The notes beneath the pieces are model-generated. The model saw only the letters and a list, made by a program, of their open reading frames with translations. It was not told the origin of the DNA and searched no databases. Position numbers and translations under genes: made by a program. A stretch of DNA of 6,296 bases, taken from an uncultured Synechococcus sp. (GTDB lineage Bacteria; Cyanobacteriota; Cyanobacteriia; PCC-6307; Cyanobiaceae). The stretch's first letter is position 1, and each line of letters opens with the position of its first letter. Of this stretch, positions 1 through 5,043 are shown piece after piece. The DNA is taken from NCBI GenBank assembly GCA_913040905.1, contig CAJWIC010000086.1, forward strand, positions 1-6,296, written 5' to 3'.

Positions 1-249
1 GGAGGACAGCAGTTGGGCAAGGTGATTGGGCTGATGCCGCTTCAGCACCTGAAGGATCCAACCCGGAGCCCAGTCGCAGCCTGCACGATCGAACGGCGCA
101 ACAACATCCGAGCCAAGACTGACAAGGTCGGCGGACCTTGCTTCCAGGGACTTGATCAGTGATCGACGCTGACGGGGAGATCCCTTCGCCAGGCGGTCGA
201 TCAGCTGCTCAGGAGTTGCAGTTGAGGTGGGTGTTGAGCCGGAGAGCAT
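1..249 (-). CDS. Partial protein, N-terminal part; possibly GUN4-like
   Basis: An open minus-strand frame runs from an ATG at 249 off the left edge, giving 83 codons; the C-terminal part is missing. An in-frame ATG at 300 would add 17 basic residues, but neither start has a clear Shine-Dalgarno sequence. I prefer 249 because it leaves about 40 nt before the divergent mnmH. After a Ser/Thr-rich start the protein is helical: EQLIDRLAKGSPRQRRSLIK, a second helix to about residue 45, then a WAPGWILQVLKRHQP stretch near residues 61-75. This pattern resembles, from memory, the helical-bundle N-terminal domain of picocyanobacterial GUN4, which binds porphyrins and stimulates Mg-chelatase in chlorophyll synthesis. 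The diagnostic porphyrin-binding core would lie outside the window, so the function is an inference. That a real gene is present is fairly secure, given good codon bias and no stops to the edge. Confidence 0.7.
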   Translation of the reverse strand, partial: MLSGSTPTSTATPEQLIDRLAKGSPRQRRSLIKSLEARSADLVSLGSDVVAPFDRAGCDWAPGWILQVLKRHQPNHLAQLLSS

Positions 250-289
250 GAGTCGCAACCGGCCCTGTCTGGCGCGGCGTTGGCCCACT

Positions 290-1333
290 ATGTCAGGCAT
301 GGGAGAACCCCAGCACCTCACGATCGATCAGCTACGCCAGCGGCGGGGTCCGCTGGTGGATGTGCGCAGCCCATCGGAATTCGAAAAAGGACATTGGCCG
401 GGGGCCATCAATATCCCGCTGTTCAGCGATGACGAAAGGGCTGAGGTCGGCACCAGCTACAAGCAGCAGGGGCGGTTGCCTGCCATCCATCTGGGACTGT
501 CCATCACGGGGCCAAAGCTTTCCACCCTTGCTCGAGAGCTGGAACGACTGCGAGGCCAGGGGACTCCAAGGTTTTATTGCTGGAGAGGTGGCATGCGCTC
601 CGCCAGCATGGCCTGGCTGGCCAGTCAGATCGATCTGACGCCAACGCTGCTGATCGGCGGCTACAAGGCCTATCGCCGCTGGGCTCAGGACCAGTTCGAC
701 CTGACCTGGCCGTTGCGGTTGATGGGAGGCCGCACCGGAACCGGCAAAACGGACCTGCTTCTGGCCTTGCAACAACGCGGTGTCGCCATCGTTGATCTCG
801 AAGGGTTGGCCCACCACCGCGGCAGCAGCTTCGGCGGACTGGGCCTGCCGGACCAACCCAGCACCGAGCATTACGAAAACCGTCTGGCGGAATGTCTCGA
901 TCAGCATCGCCAGGCCGGGGCCGAGGCGATCTGGTTGGAAGCTGAAAGCATCCAGGTGGGCCGCTGCCGCATTCCCAAAGCTCTGTTCGATCAGATGCAA
1001 CAGGCTCCCGTGCTGGAGATTCAGCGCGATCTCAAGGAACGGGTGAACCTCTTGGTGCAGGTGTACGGCCATCAGGGGGGAGCCGCTCTGGCTGAGGCCA
1101 CCGAACGGATCAGTCGACGATTGGGTCCCCAGCGCACCAAGCAAGCCCTCGAAGCGATTGCCAGAAAAGACTGGGCCGGCGCCTGCCGCGCCACGCTGGA
1201 CTACTACGACCGTTGTTACGACCATGAACTGGCGCGATCCCCCAGACGCGACGTAATCGATCTATCCGGACTCAGTGCTGATCAAGCCGCCCAGAACCTG
1301 ATTGACCGGGGGTTTGTTCAAATCCCTGATTAA
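290..1333 (+). CDS. mnmH: tRNA 2-selenouridine synthase (MnmH/SelU/YbbB)
   Basis: This enzyme replaces the sulfur of 2-thiouridine at wobble position 34 of certain tRNAs with selenium, via a geranylated intermediate, using selenophosphate from SelD. About 347 aa from ATG 290, close to the 364 aa of the E. coli protein. An N-terminal rhodanese domain carries LVDVRSPSEFEKGHWPGAIN and the family stretch DDERAEVGTSYKQQG. Its active-site loop CWRGGMRSAS puts the catalytic cysteine at residue 97, the same number as in E. coli. A P-loop GGRTGTGKT follows at residues 146-154, then the family motif VDLEGLAHHRGSSFG from residue 168. The frame is open back to a GTG at 227, and ATGs at 248 and 299 are also possible. 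I chose 290 because the lead into the rhodanese motif then matches the family. No start has a good Shine-Dalgarno sequence. Psb28 follows after 30 nt on the same strand. Confidence 0.93.
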   Translation: MSGMGEPQHLTIDQLRQRRGPLVDVRSPSEFEKGHWPGAINIPLFSDDERAEVGTSYKQQGRLPAIHLGLSITGPKLSTLARELERLRGQGTPRFYCWRGGMRSASMAWLASQIDLTPTLLIGGYKAYRRWAQDQFDLTWPLRLMGGRTGTGKTDLLLALQQRGVAIVDLEGLAHHRGSSFGGLGLPDQPSTEHYENRLAECLDQHRQAGAEAIWLEAESIQVGRCRIPKALFDQMQQAPVLEIQRDLKERVNLLVQVYGHQGGAALAEATERISRRLGPQRTKQALEAIARKDWAGACRATLDYYDRCYDHELARSPRRDVIDLSGLSADQAAQNLIDRGFVQIPD

Positions 1334-1363
1334 GATCGCCCTCAAATCTGGTTCGAGAGCGAC

Positions 1364-1747
1364 GTGAGCAAAGCAGCGATTCAGTTCTTTCGTGGCGTCA
1401 ACGAGCCGGTCGTCCCAGATATCCGTCTGACCCGCAGCCGTGATGGGCGCACCGGTCAGGCCACCTTCCGTTTCGAACAGCCCGCTGCCATTGCTCCCGA
1501 AACGATGGGTGACATCACCGGAATGTGGATGGTGGATGAAGAAGGAGAGATGGTCACAAGAGAAATCAACGGCAAATTCGTGAACGGCACAGCGAGTGCC
1601 CTTGAAGCCGTCTACTCATGGAAATCCGAACAGGACTTCGAACGGTTCATGCGCTTCGCTCAGCGCTACGCCGATGCCAACGGCCTCGGTTATTCACAAA
1701 AACAAGATTTCGATCAAACTGACGGAGGCTCCAACACTGAGGCTTGA
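1364..1747 (+). CDS. psb28: Photosystem II assembly factor Psb28
   Basis: Psb28 binds the cytosolic face of CP47-containing photosystem II assembly intermediates and protects or reshapes the acceptor side during assembly and repair. It is also linked to chlorophyll supply for chlorophyll-binding proteins. The 127-aa product matches the family along its length: [20 protein letters not shown] near the N-terminus, [19 protein letters not shown] and GKFVNG in the middle, and [20 protein letters not shown] near the end. There is no signal peptide or membrane span, as expected for a peripheral protein. About 15 residues ([15 protein letters not shown]) extend beyond the roughly 112-aa Synechocystis protein. 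The start is GTG with only a weak GAGAG upstream. It lies 30 nt after mnmH, and its stop overlaps the TTG start of the next gene, so translational coupling is likely. Confidence 0.97.
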   Translation: MSKAAIQFFRGVNEPVVPDIRLTRSRDGRTGQATFRFEQPAAIAPETMGDITGMWMVDEEGEMVTREINGKFVNGTASALEAVYSWKSEQDFERFMRFAQRYADANGLGYSQKQDFDQTDGGSNTEA

Positions 1748-2820
1748 GTTTTCCCCAGGCACTCTCCCTCGCAGCACTGATCGCTGTAGGTCTCATCCTG
1801 TGGAGCTTGAGGCAATGGTTGCTGCTGTTGTTTGCCGCCATCGTCCTGGCGCTAGCACTTTGCAGCCTTGTGGAAGCAGTGCAGCGGGGTTTCCCGATGC
1901 GACGTTCCCTGGCCTTGCTGGCCAGTGTCTGTGGACTGGGGCTCGTGCTGGCTGTGCTGTTGGTGGTGCTGGTGCCACCGTTTGTTGATGAATTCGCCCT
2001 GCTGCTTGAAAAACTCCCCCAGGCGGCCCAGACACTGCTAGAGCTCGCCCTGAACGGTCTTGATCAGGTCAGCGACGTGCTCTACGGCGTCGATGCGATG
2101 CCAGATCTGGACCAACTGGGCCGGGGGAGCCCATCGATCCTGCCCGACAGTTCAACCCTGGCCTCAGGGGTGGGCAGCGGCCTGATCGGATTGATCGGAC
2201 TGGCCGGAAACCTCGGCAGCGCCGGGCTGAGTCTGCTGTTTGTTGTAGCGGCCGCACTGATGGTGGCCGTTCAACCGCAGGCCTACCGCCAGGTGGCCAT
2301 TCAGCTGGTGCCCTCCTTCTATCGGCGGCGGGCCAACCAGATCCTCACGCTGTGTGGTGAAGCCCTCAACAGCTGGATGGTGGGTGTGGGCATCAGCTCC
2401 CTCGCCGTGTTTCTGCTCTGCTGGATCACCCTCTCGCTTCTTGGGGTGAAGCTCGTCCTGGCCAATGCCCTGCTGGCCGGTGTGCTGAATCTGATTCCCA
2501 ACGTCGGTCCCACCATGAGCACGGTGTTTCCCATGGCGGTGGCCCTGCTGGATGCCCCCTGGAAAGCGGCGGCTGTTCTTGGCGCTTACGTGGTGATTCA
2601 GAACCTGGAGAGCTATGTGATCACCCCCTCGGTGATGCACCACCAGGTGAAGCTCCTGCCAGGCCTCACCCTGGCTGCTCAGGTGTTGTTCACCGTGGTG
2701 TTCGGCCCCCTGGGCTTGTTGATGGCCCTGCCCCTTGCCGTGGTGATGCAGGTGTTGATCGCCGAGGTGTTGATCAAAGATGTCCTTAACCGCTGGTCAA
2801 CAGTGAGGCTGCGCACATGA
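1744..2820 (+). CDS. AI-2E/UPF0118 family transporter-like membrane protein, copy 1
   Basis: A 358-aa polytopic membrane protein of the AI-2E_transport family (formerly UPF0118; E. coli TqsA, YdiK and PerM). Family members are tied variously to autoinducer-2 export, ion/proton exchange or small-solute efflux, so no substrate can be assigned. Hydrophobic segments occur at about residues 6-46 (a pair) and 55-80. A more polar helical stretch at about 82-140 follows, then a hydrophobic segment at about 145-177 and a dense C-terminal set from about 210. Family landmarks are present: LIPNVGP (250-256) and [10 protein letters not shown] starting just before Asn287. The TTG start gives a 4-nt TTGA overlap with the psb28 stop. 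A GGAGG lies at 1724-1728, rather far upstream (15 nt), so a slightly different start cannot be excluded. The stop overlaps the ATG of the second copy. Confidence 0.9.
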   Translation: MSFPQALSLAALIAVGLILWSLRQWLLLLFAAIVLALALCSLVEAVQRGFPMRRSLALLASVCGLGLVLAVLLVVLVPPFVDEFALLLEKLPQAAQTLLELALNGLDQVSDVLYGVDAMPDLDQLGRGSPSILPDSSTLASGVGSGLIGLIGLAGNLGSAGLSLLFVVAAALMVAVQPQAYRQVAIQLVPSFYRRRANQILTLCGEALNSWMVGVGISSLAVFLLCWITLSLLGVKLVLANALLAGVLNLIPNVGPTMSTVFPMAVALLDAPWKAAAVLGAYVVIQNLESYVITPSVMHHQVKLLPGLTLAAQVLFTVVFGPLGLLMALPLAVVMQVLIAEVLIKDVLNRWSTVRLRT

Positions 2821-3818
2821 ATGCGCAATCGATTCTGCTGAGCCTCACCTTCGTTGTGCTGGCGCTGCTGATCTGGCAGCTGCGCTGGGTGCTGCTGGTG
2901 CTGTTCGGCGCCGTGGTCGTTGCCGTCGCTCTGGATGTGCTGATCCATCAGCTGCAGAACCGCTTCCGTCTGTCCCGGCCTCAGGCCTTGCTGGCCGTGT
3001 TGACCGGTCTGCTGATGGCAGGTCTGTTGATGGGCCAACTGCTGTTGCCGGAACTGATCACCCAGACCCAGCAACTGGGAAGGGATCTCCCTGAACTGTT
3101 CAACAAACTTTCCGGGTGGCTTGGGGACGATCCTCGATTCTCCGCGCTGAATCAGACCCTGAGCTCCGGTGCGAGTCCTGAAAGCCTGCAATCAGTGGGC
3201 CGTCAGTTACTTGGTGTGGCCGGCGGCGCTGCGAACTCGCTGATCCAGGTGCTGCTGATGGCTCTGCTGGCCATCCTGCTGGCTCTAGACCCCTCCTCCC
3301 ACCGGGGCATGGTTGTCTCCATCACGCCGCGTCCAGCGCGGGACCAGATGATCCAGCTGCTGGACGAAAGCCGCCAGGCCCTCGGCGGATGGCTGACGGG
3401 AATGACCCTGTCTGCCACGACGGTGTTTCTGCTCACCTGGGGTGGACTGCTGCTGCTCAAGGCCCCCCTGGCACTCCTCAGCGCCCTGGTGTGCGGACTA
3501 TTGACCTTTGTTCCCACCATCGGACCAACCGCTGCGACATTGCTGCCCACAGGACTGGCACTCCTGCAATCACCTCAGCTTGTGGTGTCTGTGCTGGTGT
3601 TTCGGTTGATCTTGCAGAACCTTGAGGCCTTTCTGCTGACACCGCTCCTGCTGCGAAAAACCGTGAATCTGCTACCGACCGTTGCTCTGATGGCCCAGCT
3701 CAGCCTGGGTGCCCTGCTGGGACTGCCAGGCGTGCTGCTGGCACTGCCACTTGTCGTCGTCCTGCAGGTGTTGATGCAACGGGTGGTGGTGCAGCAGGTG
3801 ATGGACCGCTGGTCCTGA
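2817..3818 (+). CDS. AI-2E/UPF0118 family transporter-like membrane protein, copy 2
   Basis: A 333-aa paralogue of the preceding protein, with the same layout. An N-terminal hydrophobic pair lies at about residues 5-44, a third segment at 57-80 and a polar helical stretch at about 81-130. Further hydrophobic segments run to the end. Matching landmarks are FVPTIGP (231-237) and QNLEAFLLTP (from 267), and both copies end in a helix finishing in a RWS motif (LNRWS here-before, MDRWS here). The two copies align throughout but are clearly diverged, so the duplication is old. The ATG overlaps the previous TGA as ATGA, and GAGG at 2805-2808 gives 8-nt Shine-Dalgarno spacing. No substrate can be assigned. 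No clear rho-independent terminator follows; the 790-nt gene-poor region begins here. Confidence 0.92.
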   Translation: MNAQSILLSLTFVVLALLIWQLRWVLLVLFGAVVVAVALDVLIHQLQNRFRLSRPQALLAVLTGLLMAGLLMGQLLLPELITQTQQLGRDLPELFNKLSGWLGDDPRFSALNQTLSSGASPESLQSVGRQLLGVAGGAANSLIQVLLMALLAILLALDPSSHRGMVVSITPRPARDQMIQLLDESRQALGGWLTGMTLSATTVFLLTWGGLLLLKAPLALLSALVCGLLTFVPTIGPTAATLLPTGLALLQSPQLVVSVLVFRLILQNLEAFLLTPLLLRKTVNLLPTVALMAQLSLGALLGLPGVLLALPLVVVLQVLMQRVVVQQVMDRWS

Positions 3819-3944
3819 TCAGCGCTCAGTTCGACTCAGGCCAAGGTTGCGTTGTTGTGAGCACAGATTTCAAGGACGTGATGGAAGAAAAACCCTGATC
3901 CCAAAATTCCCTGGAACATCACGTGCGGCGCCAGACCGCGCTGC

Positions 3945-4106
3945 CTAAAAAGAGGTCCTGTGACGCTCGACTGACGATCGGGTGAGCGTCGCAGCAGCAT
4001 CGAGAGAGCGACTCGTTAGCTGGCAGATGACGGTCCCTGCGGCTTTGCATGGCTCGACAGGGGCTGTTTCTGCGCCTTCACATCCGCTTCCAATGACAAG
4101 AAACAT
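3945..4106 (-). CDS. Possible 53-aa small protein, unknown
   Basis: The only support is a near-ideal start site. On the minus strand, AAGGAGGT (complement of 4111-4118) lies 4 nt before an ATG at 4106, the best Shine-Dalgarno sequence in the window. The frame runs 53 codons to a TAG at 3945-3947. The product begins MFLVIGSGCEGAETAPVEPC and is then Ala/Ser/Thr-rich with a basic C-terminus; I recognise no domain and see only a short hydrophobic start. The frame is open upstream to a non-conserved-looking start at 4271. Codon use does not look like that of the neighbours, and the 3958-3994 stem-loop lies inside the frame. The same bases on the plus strand read ACCTCCTT, so the match may instead reflect an anti-Shine-Dalgarno element. 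Confidence 0.25.
   Translation of the reverse strand: MFLVIGSGCEGAETAPVEPCKAAGTVICQLTSRSLDAAATLTRSSVERHRTSF
3958..3994. repeat. Stem-loop, 11-bp arms
   Basis: GACGCTC (3962-3968) and GAGCGTC (3984-3990) are perfect inverted repeats. Pairing continues outward through one G-U (3961/3991) and three Watson-Crick pairs (3958-3960 with 3992-3994), giving an 11-bp stem around a 15-nt loop when read as plus-strand RNA. On the minus strand the G-U becomes a C/A mismatch. Read on the minus strand, a run of five T (3951-3947) follows six bases after the stem, which resembles a weak rho-independent terminator for a minus-strand transcript. The long spacer before the T-run makes this uncertain. It may instead be a structural part of a plus-strand RNA. 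Confidence 0.55.
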
Positions 4107-4123
4107 TCTTACCTCCTTCAATC

Positions 4124-4188
4124 GCTCGGGGGAAACAGGCGCGTCCTGGCTCTCTCTCGGTTCCGCGGTCATTGGCGGGGCGGCATCA
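4124..4188 (+). ncRNA. Candidate small RNA with GGAAACA motif (tentative)
   Basis: The plus strand carries GGGGGAAACAGG at 4128-4139. A small hairpin follows (CAGG at 4136-4139 with CCTG at 4145-4148), then a stem of about 7 bp (GTTCCGC with GCGGGGC, two G-U pairs) at about 4160-4181. GGAAACA is a motif I remember as conserved in an unpaired part of the cyanobacterial Yfr2 family of small RNAs. A poor promoter-like pair lies upstream (ATGACA near 4093, TTCAAT near 4117). No T-run terminator follows, the boundaries given are guesses, and the motif is short enough to occur by chance. Confidence 0.15.
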
Positions 4189-4202
4189 GCCGTTGAAAGG
4201 AT

Positions 4203-4234
4203 TTGATCAGTTGATGAATTGATTCGTTGATCGC
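4203..4234. repeat. Four tandem TTGAT units with exact 8-bp period
   Basis: TTGAT starts at 4203, 4211, 4219 and 4227, each followed by three variable bases (CAG, GAA, TCG, CGC). The invariant five bases and exact 8-bp spacing look like a multimeric protein-binding array rather than a slipped microsatellite, since the spacer bases differ. The period is not a multiple of three, so it is not a coding repeat. Tandem 8-bp half-sites are known for OmpR/PhoB-type regulators in cyanobacteria (the Pho box), but this core differs from that consensus. The array runs straight into the palindrome at 4233-4245. The binding protein, if any, is unknown. Confidence 0.7.
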
Positions 4235-4250
4235 AAATGATTTGCACGTG
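4233..4250. promoter_or_regulatory. 13-bp palindrome overlapping a CACGTG hexamer
   Basis: GCAAAT (4233-4238) and ATTTGC (4240-4245) form a perfect inverted repeat around a single G. The last base is also the first of the self-complementary CACGTG (4245-4250). It directly follows the TTGAT array. The shape suits a homodimeric helix-turn-helix regulator, but I recognise no specific operator consensus; it is not the GTA-N8-TAC site of NtcA. Confidence 0.4.
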
Positions 4251-4527
4251 AGAACCCTCTCTCAACAACAATCCAACCCTTGATTCTCAGGCTTTCGCTG
4301 CAGCCTCATCGTTGATGTTCACCATTGTGGTTTTCAGGTTTCCGATATCCAAAGGGCCCTCTGCACTGCACCAAACTGCACTCGACCAGCTCAATCCTTC
4401 ACGATAAATGTTGTCTGATACACCCACATGCCAATAACAATCAAGATCCGGAACATCAACGAAACACTGTGACCAGTCGTTCTCCCCATCAAGGAACCTG
4501 AACCTGGACCCACAGCACTGCTGCAAA

Positions 4528-4540
4528 GATCACTGTGATC
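4528..4540. promoter_or_regulatory. 13-bp palindrome upstream of the 74-aa gene
   Basis: GATCAC (4528-4533) and GTGATC (4535-4540) form a perfect inverted repeat around one T. It lies about 70 nt before the TTG at 4610, and a TTGACG that could be a -35 element follows at 4546-4551. No good -10 hexamer sits at the right distance from that element. The palindrome is a plausible operator for the downstream gene, but it is short enough to be chance. Confidence 0.3.
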
Positions 4541-4609
4541 AGCTCTTGACGCTGAATTCCCTCCCCCGCGGTCCCATACGGTGGATCGTGTCGACCCGGA
4601 CAGCCTGCC

Positions 4610-4834
4610 TTGGATGTGATCTTCAATTTCAGCCGCTACGACGAGCTGAGACAGGCTGTGCTGCAACTGGTTCGCGAAAATCTTGACCCCGAGCTGCTCT
4701 ACGAGGAGGCGGAAGAGCTGTTTGAGTCTTGGTGGGCATCCAATGCCTCAGACGGCCATTGGAACGACGAGGTCAAACGTCGGATCTGGGCATCCATCTG
4801 GAATGAATTCGGCGCCAGAACCGCTCAGGCGTAA
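4610..4834 (+). CDS. Conserved-looking 74-aa acidic protein, unknown function
   Basis: A 74-aa soluble, helical, acidic protein with no signal peptide or membrane span. It reads MDVIFNFSRYDELRQAVLQL at the start, then an acidic helix LDPELLYEEAEELFESWWAS (about residues 26-45) and a WNDEVKRRIWASIWNEF segment. The clustered tryptophans and acidic residues and the strong third-position GC bias argue for a real gene. I do not recognise a named family. The start is TTG at 4610 or GTG at 4616; a stop at 4553 with no ATG afterwards rules out earlier ATG starts, and neither candidate has a good Shine-Dalgarno sequence. Its last 10 nt overlap the 3' end of the minus-strand membrane-protein gene. Confidence 0.72.
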   Translation: MDVIFNFSRYDELRQAVLQLVRENLDPELLYEEAEELFESWWASNASDGHWNDEVKRRIWASIWNEFGARTAQA

Positions 4835-5043
4835 CGACGCCACAACGACGGAGATCCGATCAGTACGGTGACAGCCAGCACGTGATGACGCATGGCGAAA
4901 AGCAGGCTGGTGAGGGTGAAGTGATCCAGCAAGAGCAGGATCTCGGTTCTCAGATCTGCCAACGCCAACATCACTAGCAACAAAGGCCACCACTGTGCTG
5001 AACGATGAACAATCCCCGGTTGCTGACGTTCAGGCTTCGGCAC
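4825..5043 (-). CDS. 72-aa two-helix membrane protein, unknown function
   Basis: Starts at GTG 5043 inside the last codons of secF (14-nt overlap, different frame), with GGGAG (complement of 5048-5052) 4 nt upstream. This arrangement suggests translational coupling to secF. The product has a short polar N-terminus (PKPERQQPGIVHRSA). A hydrophobic stretch follows at about residues 18-40 (WWPLLLVMLALADLRTEILL) and a second at about 42-65, ending in SLWRRYA. The charges within the first hydrophobic stretch are unusual for a simple membrane helix. Longer readings of this frame upstream would run antisense to sense through secF in a second frame and are unlikely. I recognise no family. Its position suggests, but does not show, a role tied to SecDF or membrane-protein insertion. 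Confidence 0.7.
   Translation of the reverse strand: MPKPERQQPGIVHRSAQWWPLLLVMLALADLRTEILLLLDHFTLTSLLFAMRHHVLAVTVLIGSPSLWRRYA

Larger units (their letters stand above)
3819..4609. other. Long gene-poor intergenic region
   Basis: About 790 nt separate the second AI-2E gene from the next plus-strand gene, while all other gaps in the window are 40 nt or less or are overlaps. No frame shows the third-position GC bias or recognisable protein sequence of the neighbours, and I see no tRNA or CRISPR. It contains several structured elements listed separately: a stem-loop at 3958-3994, a minus-strand small ORF with a strong Shine-Dalgarno sequence, a GGAAACA motif, an 8-bp-periodic TTGAT array, and two 13-bp palindromes. 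The right part (about 4200-4560) is visibly more AT-rich than the coding regions. It may carry small RNA genes and promoters, or the remains of a decayed gene. Confidence 0.8.

Noticed and set aside
332..1225. A 297-codon open frame on the minus strand opposite mnmH
   Set aside because: It is the shadow of a high-GC gene: mnmH on the plus strand has clear family motifs throughout, while the antisense product is Gln/Gly-rich with no recognisable domain.
2164..3191. Long minus-strand frames opposite the AI-2E genes
   Set aside because: They are low-complexity His/Gln/Gly-rich products, typical antisense readings of Leu-rich membrane-protein genes.
3819..3957. Search for a rho-independent terminator after the second AI-2E gene
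   Set aside because: Only weak 4-bp stems are present and none is followed by a T-run on the plus strand.
4361..4382. CTGCAC repeats (two overlapping copies and one further copy)
   Set aside because: The repeats are short and irregularly spaced, so chance is an adequate explanation.
4315..4407. A 30-codon plus-strand frame in the intergenic region
   Set aside because: It is too short, without a ribosome site, coding bias or recognisable sequence.
4391..4489. A short hydrophobic peptide on the minus strand (SLMFRILIVIGMWVYQTTFI)
   Set aside because: It looks like a small photosystem-type membrane peptide, but there is no ribosome site, it overlaps another frame, and it matches none of the small photosynthetic subunits I know.
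4287..4526. A 79-codon minus-strand frame in the intergenic region
   Set aside because: It starts with TTG, has no Shine-Dalgarno sequence, has roughly even third-position base use unlike its neighbours, and shows no familiar domain. It could be a relic, but the sequence alone does not support calling it.
4748..4993. An 81-codon minus-strand frame
   Set aside because: It overlaps both better-supported small genes in another frame and has no membrane segment, domain or ribosome site in its favour.
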